From positions 868,001 to 932,000 of the forward strand of contig JADJRT010000001.1 of assembly GCA_016712035.1 (NCBI GenBank): a stretch of 64,000 bases of DNA, written 5' to 3'. The notes beneath the pieces were generated by a model. The model ran no database searches and had not been told where the DNA came from. It saw nothing but the letters and a program-made list of their open reading frames with translations. Shown piece by piece: positions 17,357-27,469 of this stretch (positions are counted from its first letter, which is position 1; each line of letters opens with the position of its first letter). This stretch comes from Flammeovirgaceae bacterium (lineage in GTDB: Bacteria; Bacteroidota; Bacteroidia; Cytophagales; Cyclobacteriaceae). A program made the position numbers and the translations under genes.

Positions 17357-18793
17357 TTACTTTTTGGAGATGGCCCAAAGACCCAAAAATGTAATTAGTC
17401 CGTTCAAAATCAAAACTTCAATACCGATTTTATAACCACCAAACCAGATCCGAATTCAAGCTAATCAAATAAGATAGAATTGGCGAAACAACACAAATCA
17501 ATTGGCACCGCCAATCCTTTAATATTTCGCTTGGTAAACAATCCAAATGCAAAGAGGCCTAACAACGGGCCATAGGTGTAGCCCGCCACATTGAGCACAG
17601 CATCAATCACTGACTTTTCATTTACTTCCTTAAAAATCAGAATAATGACCAGAAACAAAAGTGAAAATGAAAGGTGAACAATAAATTTCTGACGCTGTTT
17701 GATTGATTCTTCCTTATCCTTAAACTTCAGAAAGTCAATACAAAACGAAGTGGTAAGCCCAGCTAACGCAGAATCCGCACTGGCATAAGAGGAGGCAGTA
17801 ATTCCGAGCAAAAAGAAAATGCCAACTAAAGGACCTAATTCATTAAATGCCAGAAAAGGAAACAATTCATCGGAATATTCCGGAATAGCTAATCCATTCT
17901 GCTCACTATATAAATAGAGTAAGGCGCCAAGCGTTAGAAAAAGAAGATTGACAAATACGAGCGTAAGACTAAACCAAAACATATTTTTTTGTGCATCGCC
18001 CAGCGTTTTACAGGTTAAGTTTTTTTGCATAATCTCCTGGTCCATGCCGGTCATGGTAATAGCAATGAAGGCACCGCCTAAAAAATGTTTTGGAAAAAAC
18101 AGGGTGGAGTTAACATCTTCAAAATGAAAAATGCGCGTGTATCCTTTGGCTTGTATAGCGGCAATCATTTCTGTAAAATTTAGCCCCAAATCTCCAGATA
18201 TTTTTACAACCGTTATGATCACAGCCGTAACAAGAAAAAATGTTTGAAAGGTATCTGTCCATACAATGGTTTTAATTCCACCTTTAAAGGTGTAGACCCA
18301 AATAAGCATAATGGTAACTGCAACAGTTACAAAAAATGGTATGCCCCATGCATCGAATAGAAATAATTGCAGCACGGTAGCTGCCAGAAAAAGTCGAAGC
18401 GATGAACCGATGGTTCGTGAGATTAAGAAAAAAGCGACCCGTTTTGTACGACCATTTATCAAATCGTTGTTCCAGGTAAGTGTAAATAGAAATCAAATTT
18501 AGCCGGTAATATAAAGGCATCAGGATGCCAATGATTACCCAGTAGCCGACAAGGTAGCCCAACACAATCTGAAAGTAGGAGAACCCGATTTTACCAACAT
18601 TGCCGGGTACAGATATAAAAGTTACACCCGAAAGTGAAGCGCCAATCATACCAAAGGCAACCAGGTACCAAGGCGATTGTCTGTTGGCAGTAAAAAAAGT
18701 ATTGGTGTCAGCACCCCTTGAGGTAAAGTAGGAGATAGTAATAAGAACGCAGAAATAAATGAAAATGATGGAGAGTACGAGCAATGGATTCAT
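17357..18793 (-). CDS. Sodium:solute symporter (SSS family), three frame breaks
   Basis: The reconstructed protein of about 478 residues starts MNPLLVLSIIFIYFCVLI and carries SSS-family signatures: FGMIGASLSGVTFISVPG early, TDTFQTFFLVTAVI in the middle, and ASSYASADSALAGLTTSF late. It has about 13 membrane segments. Family members import small organic solutes with Na+; the substrate cannot be read. The frame breaks near 18430 (T-run), near 17490 and near 17415; the repaired tail ends ITFLGLWAISKK. A GTG or earlier ATG upstream would extend into the clpS promoter, so the ATG at 18793 is preferred. Confidence 0.85.
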
Positions 18794-18845
18794 AGAATTG
18801 TGTATAACCACATAAAGAAAGGTAAAAATAGCCATGATAAATAAA

Positions 18846-18878
18846 TTGAGGCAATCCACCTCATTTTTTTTACTTTTG
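18846..18878 (+). promoter_or_regulatory. Promoter of clpS-recR
   Basis: TTG (18846-18848) and TACTTTTG (18871-18878) are separated by 22 bases, within the usual range for Bacteroidota promoters. The expected transcript start is near the ATG at 18884, which argues for the second ATG at 18902 as the clpS start. Confidence 0.5.
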
Positions 18879-18901
18879 TCGTAATGATTCAAGTTTTTAA
18901 C

Positions 18902-19183
18902 ATGAAGGCGGGACATCAGGAGAAGGAGCTGCAGGAAACCCTGGAGGTTATTGAAGTAATTGATGTAAATAACCTGGTTGTGTTTAATGATGATTTCAAC
19001 ACGTTTGATCATGTGATTCAAACCTTAATTAAAGTTTGTAAACACACGCCCGAACAAGCAGAGCAATGCACCTGGCTAATTCACTATAAAGGAAAATGCG
19101 CGGTGCGTTCGGGTCCGGTGGAAGAACTCAAACCCATGCGCCAGGCAATTTGTGATGCCGGCATTGATGCGCGCATACTTTAA
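18902..19183 (+). CDS. clpS: ATP-dependent Clp protease adaptor ClpS
   Basis: ClpS delivers N-degron substrates to the Clp unfoldase (ClpA or ClpC). The protein of 93 residues has the family core NNLVVFNDDFNTFDHVI, where the DD..T pocket residues bind the N-terminal residue of the substrate, and then CTWLIHYKGKCAV. The ATG at 18902 is preferred over 18884 because the promoter box ends only six bases before 18884. The partner unfoldase in this window is ClpC at 746-3301. recR follows after 24 bases and is probably co-transcribed. Confidence 0.93.
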   Translation: MKAGHQEKELQETLEVIEVIDVNNLVVFNDDFNTFDHVIQTLIKVCKHTPEQAEQCTWLIHYKGKCAVRSGPVEELKPMRQAICDAGIDARIL

Positions 19184-19207
19184 GTCACGCTAACCTTATA
19201 CAAATCT

Positions 19208-19816
19208 GTGGAGTTCCCTTCTAAACTTATTGAAGATGCCGTGAATGAAGTGGCCAAGCTGCCGGGCATTGGAAAGAAAACCGCCCTTCGGTTAGTGCTT
19301 CACTTAGTTAAAGAGAATGAAAATAAAACCACGCAGTTAACGCAAGCTTTAGACCGCATGCGGCAAAATATTACATTCTGTAAAACTTGCCACAATATTT
19401 CTGATCAGGACGAGTGCTCCATCTGTCACAGCCATCGAAGAGAAAAGAGTCTTTTGTGTGTTGTGGAAGAAAGCAAAGATGTGATGGCGATTGAAAACAC
19501 CTCACAATTTATTGGAGTCTATCATGTGTTAGGGGGAATCATTTCTCCCATGAATGGAGTTGGTCCTTCTGATCTCAAGATTGATTCGCTGATAAATCGG
19601 GTAGTCCAATCGCAGGGCACGATTAAAGAAATTATTCTGGCGCTTAGTCCAACCATGGAAGGTGACACCACCGCTTTTTATATTAATCGCAGGCTTAAAG
19701 ATTATCCGGTTAGAATTACAACGATTGCACGCGGTGTTTCGGTCGGTGGCGACTTGGAATACACTGATGAAATTACGCTAGGGCGGAGCATTACAGGAAG
19801 AACTTTATTTAGTTAG
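19208..19816 (+). CDS. recR: Recombination protein RecR
   Basis: RecR acts with RecO and RecF to load RecA at single-stranded gaps. The intact 202-residue protein has the helix-hairpin-helix KLPGIGKKTALRLVLHL, a zinc finger with four cysteines (CKTCHN and CSICHS) near residues 58-75, and a Toprim domain (LCVVEESKDVMAIE). GTG is the start codon. It sits between clpS and the aminotransferase in the same direction. Confidence 0.97.
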   Translation: MEFPSKLIEDAVNEVAKLPGIGKKTALRLVLHLVKENENKTTQLTQALDRMRQNITFCKTCHNISDQDECSICHSHRREKSLLCVVEESKDVMAIENTSQFIGVYHVLGGIISPMNGVGPSDLKIDSLINRVVQSQGTIKEIILALSPTMEGDTTAFYINRRLKDYPVRITTIARGVSVGGDLEYTDEITLGRSITGRTLFS

Positions 19817-19821
19817 TTCTA

Positions 19822-19852
19822 TTGCTCCTTGCCTAAAGCCTGATTAATTTTG
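19822..19852 (+). promoter_or_regulatory. Promoter of the aminotransferase gene
   Basis: TTG (19822-19824) and TAATTTTG (19845-19852) are separated by 20 bases, a close match to the Bacteroidota TTG/TAnnTTTG consensus. The ATG follows at 19884, giving a short leader. Confidence 0.6.
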
Positions 19853-19883
19853 TTCTTTGAGCCATCTTTTCAAAAATGTAATT

Positions 19884-21073
19884 ATGCAAATCTTTCTGAC
19901 CGGATTAACGCTATTCAAGAATCGGCCACCCTCGCTATGGCTGCCAAAGCACGCGAATTTAAAAGTCGTGGTATTGATGTAATTAACTTAAGTCTGGGCG
20001 AGCCTGATTTTAAAACACCTCAACACATTTGTGATGCAGCAAAAAAAGCGATCGATGATGGAAAATATTTTTCCTATCCTCCGGTAGCAGGCTATCCTGA
20101 TTTGCGTGAAGCGATTGCCGCTAAATATCAAAAGGAGAACAACGTTCCCTATAAAGCCGAAAACATTGTTGTGTCGAATGGAGCAAAGCAATCTATTGCC
20201 AATGTGATGTTGGCATTACTGAACCCTGGAGATGAGGTGATTATTTTTTCACCGTATTGGGTAAGTTATGATGCATTGGTTCGCTTAACTGAAGCAACAC
20301 CAGTAATTGTTAAAGGAGGTATTGAAAATGATTTTAAAGTAACAGCAGCGCAGGTTGCAAAAGCGATAACACCAAAAACCAAAGCGCTCATTTTTTCATC
20401 GCCTTGTAACCCAACGGGATCTGTGTTTAGCAAAAAGGAATTAGAAGCGATTGCTGCCGTAGTTCTTAAACAACCCAACGTGTTGGTGATCGCAGATGAG
20501 ATTTATGAGCATATAAATTTTGTTGGAGATCAAACCAGCATGGCTTCGATACCGGGTATGTTTGACAGAACCATAACCGTAAATGGTTTTGCAAAAGGAT
20601 TTGCGATGACCGGCTGGCGCGTAGGTATATTGCCGCACCTAAATGGGTGGCCGATGGCAGTAACAAAGTGCAAGGTCAGATTACCTCTGCGAATTGTTCA
20701 ATTTCTCAGCGCGGTGCGCTTGCGGCCATAAGTGGAGATTTAAAACCAACCAGACATGGTGACGCAATATCATAAGAAGAGATATTGTTTTGATTTGCTA
20801 AAGGAAATTCCTGGAATAAAAGCGAACTATCCGCAAGGCGCTTTTTACTTTTTTCCGGACGTGAGTTATTATTATGGTAAGTCGGATGGTGTTAACACAA
20901 TTAAGAATGGCGATGATTTTTGTCTCTATATGCTGGAGAAAGGTCATGTGTCATTAGTGCCGGGTGGAGCTTTTGGTGAAGAAAATTGCGTGCGCCTGTC
21001 TTATGCGGCTTCTGAGAAAGAATTAATAGAGGCTATGACTAGAATGACAAACACATTGGCATTACTGAAATAG
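19884..21073 (+). CDS. PLP-dependent aminotransferase (AspC type I), three frame breaks
   Basis: The reconstructed protein of about 397 residues is a fold-type I aspartate aminotransferase-like enzyme. It has INLSLGEPDFKTPQH near the start, NGAKQSIANVMLAL, the SSPCNPTGSVFSKKEL loop, and the PLP lysine in NGFAKGFAMTGWRVG near residue 236. Such enzymes move amino groups between aspartate and 2-oxoglutarate or related pairs. Breaks occur near 19888 (CAAAT), near 20628 (before AAPKWVADG) and near 20753, where two bases of a GA repeat seem lost. It is followed after three bases by the heptose kinase gene. Confidence 0.9.
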
Positions 21074-21076
21074 AAA

Positions 21077-22059
21077 ATGGCCGGGCAATCACTCGAAAAC
21101 ATTTTTGAATCTTTTAATAATCTCAAGGTTCTGATTATCGGAGATGTGATGCTGGATAGCTATATCTGGGGTGCCGTAGAACGAATTTCTCCGGAAGCGC
21201 CCGTGCCGGTGATTAATGTTAAGAAGAGAGATGTACGTTTAGGCGGGGCGGCTAATGTGGCGCTTAACATTCAGGCTTTAGGGGCTCAACCTATATTAGT
21301 AGCCCTTTGCGGGAATGATGACGCGGGTAAAAACTACACGCAATTCTTGACCAACAAGGAATGACTACGGAAGGAATTGTTAACTCAGATGCGAGACCGA
21401 CCACAGTAAAAACACGCGTGATCGCCAGTGGGCAGCATGTAGTTAGGGTGGATGAAGAATCTGATATAATTGCCAATGAATCGGAAGAGCAACAACTTCT
21501 TACACGCATTGAAAAATTATTGCCTGCTTGTAATGTAGTGATCTTTGAAGATTATGATAAGGGGGTGTTAAATGCGAATCTAATTGCGAAGGCAGTGCAA
21601 TTAGCGCAAGCACATAAAATCCCTACGGTGGTAGATCCTAAGAAAAGAAATTTTCTGGCGTACAATAAGGTGAGTCTTTTTAAGCCTAACCTGAAGGAGA
21701 TGCGCGAAGGCTTGAAAATCGATTTAGAATCAGGTAATCAAGAGCAGCTTTTAAAAGCGATTGAAATTCTAAAAGAGAAACTTTCTGTAGGGGGTGTAAT
21801 GGCCACGCTATCTGAACATGGTGTGTACATTGATTATAAAAATGAAAAAATTAAAATTCCGGCACATCCCCGCGAAATAGCCGATGTCTCAGGTGCTGGC
21901 GATACTGTGGTGAGCATTGCCATATATGTGTTGCTTTAATTTATCGTCTAAACAAATTGCCAACCTTTCCAATTTAGGGGGCGGTTTGGTGTGCCAACAT
22001 GTTGGGGTGGTACCTATCAACAAAAAGAGTTTCTAAAGGAAGCGTTAAAGCAAGATTAG
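21077..22059 (+). CDS. rfaE1: D-glycero-beta-D-manno-heptose-7-phosphate kinase (RfaE1/HldE kinase domain), three frame breaks
   Basis: The PfkB-fold kinase of about 328 residues shows VLIIGDVMLDSYIWG, the substrate motif SPEAPVPV, VRLGGAANVALN and the catalytic SGAGDTVVS. It phosphorylates heptose-7-phosphate at O1 in ADP-heptose synthesis for lipopolysaccharide. The adenylyltransferase half is not fused. Breaks occur near 21348, near 21920 and near 22040; the repaired tail includes IANLSNLGGGLVCQHVGV and ends KEALKQD. It closes the rightward set starting at the aminotransferase and converges with the gene at 22061. Confidence 0.88.
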
Positions 22060-22060
22060 A

Positions 22061-23326
22061 TCAATAATCCTTAAACTGCTTGTCAAGCACACCGTGTTTT
22101 TCAAGATCGTCAATCACTTTTCTATCCAATGGGCTTTCTTTGATTACATTGTAGTTTTCCCAAAACTCCTGATTGTAGGGTAGGTCCTGATATTGAAGTC
22201 CGTAATTCTTCATTTTCTCAGTAGTAGCAATTCGGTTCGGAGAATTAGGGATTATCTCATTAATCAACAGCGACTGACTTAATTCCGTTTCAAATTTTAA
22301 TTCTTTAGTTTTAATGTCGTACCAGTTCATTTTCGAATCGACTGCAATGTAGTTAAGATAATATTTTCCCTCAAAGGCCTTAAAATCAATCACTCTTTTA
22401 AGGCTAACGAATTTACTTTCAAGACCCCGTTTTTTCGTCAATACTTCTTCCTGATTACTCTCATACTCGGTGTGGATTATCGCATACGTTCCCTTTTCCA
22501 CAAAAGTGGTTAATGAATATTCGCCTCTAAGGGAGACCACAAACACTTCGTGTCCATTATAGTAGGAGTCTCTTTCCCGTTTAAGGCTATTGAAGAAGAT
22601 TTGCTCGCTCGGAAAATGCCGATACTTTATGCTATTGTGAAGTAATAAATCTTCTAAAAGATTATCCTGATCAAAATAGGTGGTGAATTTGCTGGCGTAG
22701 CCCATGCTTCTTCGTACCTCTAACAGAGCCACCCGTTCGTGTAGTTTAAATTTGTTGCGCGGCTCCCGATAGCCTTCATCATAAATTTTAACAGCAGCTT
22801 CCAATAACGATATGTAGGTGCCACCTACCTTTTTGATATCCCGATAAAATCCATCTAACAAATAGGGCGTCATGGGATAGTTTTGTTCAATGCGTGAAAG
22901 AGCAATCTGAAGAATTTCACCACCATTAAGAGAATCAGAAATTAACACCTCATCTAAAACAAAGGTTGATTTTTCCACTTCAATGATCAATGGCTTAATT
23001 TCTAACAACGTCCATACAGGGGCTTCAAAGGTTTTATAACCCAGCATGTTAATAACCAACAAATCATTTTGAAATTCTCTGGGAATATGAAAGTCAAATT
23101 CACCTTGCAGGTTTGTAATGGTGCCAATTGATTTTCCCTTGATGCCAACGGTAGCAAAAATCAATGCCTCTTTAGTTTCTTTGTCAATTGCTTTGCCGGA
23201 AATAGTAATTTTTTGAGTAATTCCCGGTAGGGCAACAAAAAGAAAGAGAATAAGAAATAGGTTCCTTGTGTAAAGCAATGCCTTAATGGATTGACGGTTT
23301 TTCAAAGATAGTGTATTCGCAAACAT
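22061..23326 (-). CDS. CarboxypepD_reg-like domain secreted or surface protein
   Basis: From the ATG at 23326 the protein has about 421 residues (a GTG ten codons earlier is also possible). A hydrophobic export segment (LFLILFLFVALPGIT) is followed by a carboxypeptidase-regulatory-like domain, ISGKAIDKETKEALIFATV and NLQGEFDFHIP, common at the start of TonB-dependent receptors and related surface proteins. The remaining 330 residues are a conserved Bacteroidota domain without a barrel. I know no function for it. It is not followed by a SusC/D pair, so it is a stand-alone member. Confidence 0.8.
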   Translation of the reverse strand: MFANTLSLKNRQSIKALLYTRNLFLILFLFVALPGITQKITISGKAIDKETKEALIFATVGIKGKSIGTITNLQGEFDFHIPREFQNDLLVINMLGYKTFEAPVWTLLEIKPLIIEVEKSTFVLDEVLISDSLNGGEILQIALSRIEQNYPMTPYLLDGFYRDIKKVGGTYISLLEAAVKIYDEGYREPRNKFKLHERVALLEVRRSMGYASKFTTYFDQDNLLEDLLLHNSIKYRHFPSEQIFFNSLKRERDSYYNGHEVFVVSLRGEYSLTTFVEKGTYAIIHTEYESNQEEVLTKKRGLESKFVSLKRVIDFKAFEGKYYLNYIAVDSKMNWYDIKTKELKFETELSQSLLINEIIPNSPNRIATTEKMKNYGLQYQDLPYNQEFWENYNVIKESPLDRKVIDDLEKHGVLDKQFKDY

Positions 23327-23431
23327 CCTGTTTAATCGACATAACGCTATAAACACCCATTAATCGCATTTACATTACATTAGTCGGCTTTGCCTTCGAA
23401 TGTTTAATTTTATAGGATAACCTTTCAAGTT

Positions 23432-24553
23432 ATGAAGTGGCTAGACGCGATACCGAGGATCTGGAAACGAGCTTATTTGCTCATTTGCCTTTGGTATGCC
23501 GTTAATTTTACCATAAGTGCCGTGCTGGAGTGGAAACTGGTAAAGCCTGAATATTATGTACTATGGACAGCTTTGTTTCTTTTAGAAGCATTGTGCGTAT
23601 TTATCTTACTCATTTTTATTTGGTCGCATTGGCTTTTTAGATTTAGTTATGCCTGGCAGGTGACTGGCCACGTATTAGGCATTATTATTTTCTTTCTGGT
23701 GATGGGCACACTGTCCTATTATTTTACCGATTACCTGGAAGGCTTTGTATATATGGATCACTGGAAAGAATATATGGTAGGCTTGTTGGGGAGTTGGGAT
23801 GCCTTGCGAATACATGATCAATACATTATTACCGTAGGGGTATATTATGTAATTCGATATTTCCAGCGATTACAAAACAGGGAGCAGGAAAAGAGTGAAC
23901 TCGCCATTCGAAATAAAGAGATGCAGATTTCGTTGCTTAAGTCACAGATCAATCCACACTTTCTTTTCAACACACTCAATTCCATCAGCACCTTAGTGCA
24001 TACCAGCAAAGAGCAGGCGCGCAAAGTAATCAGTCAACTTTCTGATATCTTTAGGTATGCGCTGGATTCGCATAATGGAGAAATGGTGAAGCTGATACAC
24101 GAAATAGAGTTCATAGAAAACTATGTTCGCATTCAACAGGTACGTTTTGGCGACCGGTTAAAGTTTCAAAAAGATATTGACCCAACCTGTTTAGGCGTAA
24201 GTTTACCGCCCATGATTTTACAGCCGCTGGTGGAGAATTCTGTGAAGTATGGCATTGCTCCTAAGGATGATGGCGGAACAATTTTTCTTACGGTAAGGCG
24301 TTCAGGGTCTGTTATCTTTTTTGAAGTGAAAGATAATGGACTTGGGTCTAAAGCTAAAAAGGTATTGGACGGAAGCTCGAGTGGCGTGGGCATGGTTAAT
24401 ACCGATTTACGCCTTAAGAGTTACTTTGGGATACAATCACACTTACGGGTTCTCGCTACTGATCATGGATATTCCGTAAGTTTTTTTATTGAAGATAAAA
24501 ATGGCGCTATTAAACGTGTACAAGAACCTATACTAGAAAACCAATTGTTATGA
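23432..24553 (+). CDS. Sensor histidine kinase, LytS/His_kinase family
   Basis: The 373-residue protein has four hydrophobic segments (about residues 10-125), a short coiled linker and the His_kinase domain, where LLKSQINPHFLFNTLNSIS holds the phospho-accepting histidine (near residue 177). HATPase motifs follow: PPMILQPLVENSVKYG and DNGLGSK. It presumably senses a membrane-associated signal and phosphorylates the response regulator encoded directly downstream, with which it overlaps by four bases (ATGA). Confidence 0.93.
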   Translation: MKWLDAIPRIWKRAYLLICLWYAVNFTISAVLEWKLVKPEYYVLWTALFLLEALCVFILLIFIWSHWLFRFSYAWQVTGHVLGIIIFFLVMGTLSYYFTDYLEGFVYMDHWKEYMVGLLGSWDALRIHDQYIITVGVYYVIRYFQRLQNREQEKSELAIRNKEMQISLLKSQINPHFLFNTLNSISTLVHTSKEQARKVISQLSDIFRYALDSHNGEMVKLIHEIEFIENYVRIQQVRFGDRLKFQKDIDPTCLGVSLPPMILQPLVENSVKYGIAPKDDGGTIFLTVRRSGSVIFFEVKDNGLGSKAKKVLDGSSSGVGMVNTDLRLKSYFGIQSHLRVLATDHGYSVSFFIEDKNGAIKRVQEPILENQLL

Positions 24554-25296
24554 ATACTACCTGCTTGATTATTGATGACGAAAAATTAGCCCGCGAATTA
24601 TTACGCGAGTTTCTGGAAACCTTCCCCCAAATAGAAATTATTGGTGAGGCGAATAAAGGAACGGATGCTGTAGAGCAGATCAATAAGCTGAAGCCTGATA
24701 TGATCTTTCTGGATGTACAGATGCCCGGCATGAATGGGTTTGATGTGTTAGACGAAATTGAACACGAGCCGTACGTAATCTTTACCACGGCCTACGACCA
24801 ATATGCGATCAAAGCATTTGAAAGAAACGCAGTTGATTATCTATTAAAACCTTTGGATGAGGAAAGATTTAAGTTAGCGGTGGATCGCGCGTTGAAGCGG
24901 AAGAAAATGGAGGATGGAAATCTGGAAGAGTTACTGGGAAGCCTACGAACGGTTACACCCCGAACTTCGTACGATTCGCATATTTTTGTTCAAAAATCCG
25001 AGAAACTTTTTAACCTTCCGGTAGAAGAAATTATTTATCTCGAGGCATCTGGAGATTACACGGTTATCTCTACCAAGACAGATCAGTTTGTAAGTTCATC
25101 GGGTATTGGTAAGCTGGAAGAAATTATGAATCCCGATAGGTTTATTCGGGTGCATCGATCTACGATTGTTAATGTAAACTTTCTAAAAGAAATTGAAAGA
25201 CATTTTAATGGGGGTATGATTGTAAAGATGCAAAACGGAAAGAGCTTTCCAGTGAGCCGCACGTATGCGAAGTTGATTAGGAAGAAAGTGGTGTAA
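24550..25296 (+). CDS. LytTR-type response regulator
   Basis: The 248-residue protein has a receiver domain with the acidic IIDDEKLAREL pair, phospho-acceptor Asp in MIFLDVQMPGMNG (near residue 56) and conserved Lys in YLLKPLDEERF. A LytTR DNA-binding domain (about 140-245) follows, with VHRSTIVNVNFL and FPVSRTYAKLIRK. It pairs with the upstream LytS-like kinase through an ATGA overlap. Confidence 0.95.
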   Translation: MNTTCLIIDDEKLARELLREFLETFPQIEIIGEANKGTDAVEQINKLKPDMIFLDVQMPGMNGFDVLDEIEHEPYVIFTTAYDQYAIKAFERNAVDYLLKPLDEERFKLAVDRALKRKKMEDGNLEELLGSLRTVTPRTSYDSHIFVQKSEKLFNLPVEEIIYLEASGDYTVISTKTDQFVSSSGIGKLEEIMNPDRFIRVHRSTIVNVNFLKEIERHFNGGMIVKMQNGKSFPVSRTYAKLIRKKVV

Positions 25297-25418
25297 CCGT
25301 CAAAGGAGTTTAATACTTCATACGTCACCTACCATTTTATGGGCCAAAGCTGAATTGAAATTCAAATACTTTTTGTGATATTCGAAATCAGTTTTGCTCA
25401 GAAAATATTTGGCGCCCA

Positions 25419-26294
25419 ATGAAAATTCAATACCACGATAAATGGCTTCGCATAATTGGTTACCCCTTACTGGGATTTATCGTTCGCCACTTTGGTGAGT
25501 ATGAATCCATAGGAACGCTGATGAAACAACCCTTGTACTATGGTGACCTTGCCTGGAATACATTACTGGTTGGTTTATCGTGGGAGGCAAACAGACGATT
25601 GATTATCTATTTGGATGGACGTTATTCCTGGGTTTACGACCGATTTCAACGCTTCATCGTTCAGGCATTTGCATCCTTGCTTATTACAGTTCCCTTAGTG
25701 GCATCCATGATTTATGTCTGGAATGAATTGATTATCCACCGACCGGATAACTTTAACACTGGGTATCTACTGGTTTATGATTTCCCGCTCACCATCGTAT
25801 TTACCCTTTTGGTACACATGATTTATACAGGTATGTATTTTCATCAACATTTTTCAATGACGATAGATCAGCTTAATGAACGGGTGTACGAATTAGAAGC
25901 TTCGATAGCCGGAGTAACAAACACTTCAGATCTTGTCCGCGCATCCGGTTATCGCGATTTGCTGATTGTAAATTATGGAGCCTCTTCCGTACCGGTTCAA
26001 ACGAATGACATTGCTTATATCTACAAACAAAACGAGATCAGTTTTATTAAAACTACGGATGGGAAGGAGTATACATCTACCGCATCACTAGAAGCCCTTG
26101 AAGAATTACTGGACCCTGAATCTTATTTTCGTCTCAATCGCCAAATGATTGGTAGCAGTAAAGCCATCAAACAGTTTAAGTCAGACACTACAGGCAAACT
26201 CGTTTTAGAGATGCTGCCTTCTTTTTCCGAAGAAGTAACAGTAAGCAAGAAAAAGGCTGCTGAGTTTAAAACCTGGATTGGGCATAAAATCTGA
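25419..26294 (+). CDS. Membrane-bound LytTR regulator
   Basis: The 291-residue protein has four hydrophobic segments in the first 160 residues (for example ASLLITVPLVASMIYVW and FPLTIVFTLLVHMIYTGMYF), then a short coiled stretch and a C-terminal LytTR domain (about 190-285) with SYFRLNRQMIGS. No receiver domain is present, so it is probably a one-component regulator that senses at the membrane and binds DNA directly. It follows the two-component pair after about 120 bases. The target is unknown. Confidence 0.85.
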   Translation: MKIQYHDKWLRIIGYPLLGFIVRHFGEYESIGTLMKQPLYYGDLAWNTLLVGLSWEANRRLIIYLDGRYSWVYDRFQRFIVQAFASLLITVPLVASMIYVWNELIIHRPDNFNTGYLLVYDFPLTIVFTLLVHMIYTGMYFHQHFSMTIDQLNERVYELEASIAGVTNTSDLVRASGYRDLLIVNYGASSVPVQTNDIAYIYKQNEISFIKTTDGKEYTSTASLEALEELLDPESYFRLNRQMIGSSKAIKQFKSDTTGKLVLEMLPSFSEEVTVSKKKAAEFKTWIGHKI

Positions 26295-26306
26295 ATCCCG
26301 ATCTAT

Positions 26307-26326
26307 ATCAATTACATTGATTTTTT
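26307..26326 (+). terminator. Short terminator after the LytTR gene
   Basis: ATCAAT and ATTGAT form a 6-base-pair stem with a TAC loop, followed by a T-tract. It separates the LytTR gene from the convergent serine hydrolase. The stem is weak. Confidence 0.4.
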
Positions 26327-27463
26327 ATTTCATGATTTGATCTAACCAACTCTTATCAGATCCATTGCCGTTATTTTTATAAAGGACTACGATACCCTTA
26401 TTGTTTTCATAATAAAGCACATTCGATTCAATGCCTGCCAACGAGCCATTGTGTCCGTAAGCAATGCCGGCATTTGTCCTCCATATTTCTAATCCGAGTC
26501 CGTATTCGCAATCGGGCGAGGTGCAAGTTGGCAATTGAATCTTTTCATTTCTTCCAGTGTACTTGCCGAAACTAGTTCTCCACCAAACAGGCCTTCCATG
26601 AATTTATAAAGATCTTCAGCTGTGCTTATCAAGCCACCATCCGCTTCTCCATCACCCTCCGCTTTATCCCATAAGGTTACATCCATTAAAATTCCATTGC
26701 TGTAAAGATCGGCATAGCCGCGCGTCACATTATGATCGTCACGCTTTTCTAAATAAGTATTGTTGAGGTGTAAGGGTGTAAAGATCATTTCATCCATCAA
26801 TAGCTGAAGTGATTTACCGCTGATCTCTTCAGCAATTATACCGAGTAACCAGTAATTTGTGTTGCTGTATGAATAGCTTGTGCCGGGTGTGAAGTTCAGT
26901 TTTTTTCCATACACATAGGTTTCCAGTGTTTCGGAAAGACTCATGGCGTACATGCTCGTTGGGTTATTGATAATTTCAGTTTGATAGCGCATACTTTCAT
27001 TCGGTGGATCGGTGATGCCGCTTAGGTGGCCAAGCAAATGACGGACAGTGATTTTTTCAGTCTCCGGAATTTTTCCATTCACGGTTGGAAGAAGATCAGC
27101 CAATTTATCTTCAAGCGAAAACTTACCTTGCTCAACAAGTTTTAAAATTACCACAGCGGTAAGCATTTTTGTTACACTGCCGGTGCGGAATTGACTGCTG
27201 GTATAGATATCAGTGCCATACGCGAGATTAGCTTTCCCTGAGTTTCCAATCCAAAGATCTTCGGTTGGTTTATAAACTAAAAGAATACTTCCCGGAGAAT
27301 TTGTTGCACTTCGGTAATCGTCTATTGCTTTTTGATATTCAGAATTTTTTGGATGATTGGCATAACTAATGTTATTGCCTGCATTGGGTATAGGAATAAT
27401 AATTTCGTTGGAGCATGCAAAAGCACTGAATAAGTATGCTGATAGAATGATTTTAGATTTCAT
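26325..27463 (-). CDS. Serine hydrolase of the beta-lactamase (class C/DD-peptidase) family, one frame break
   Basis: The protein of about 379 residues has a lipoprotein-type signal ending SAFACSN. The nucleophile is in GSVTK (SxxK), the second motif is YSNTNYW, and the third-motif region is YGHNGSLAG near the end. This is the AmpC/D-alanyl-D-alanine carboxypeptidase-like fold; many members are esterases or peptidases. A base is lost near 26530, between MKRF and the C-terminal QLPTCTSPDCEYGLGLE. It is followed in transcription order by nothing nearby; the upstream gene at 27470 is 7 bases away and may be in the same message. Confidence 0.85.
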
Positions 27464-27469
27464 AGAATG

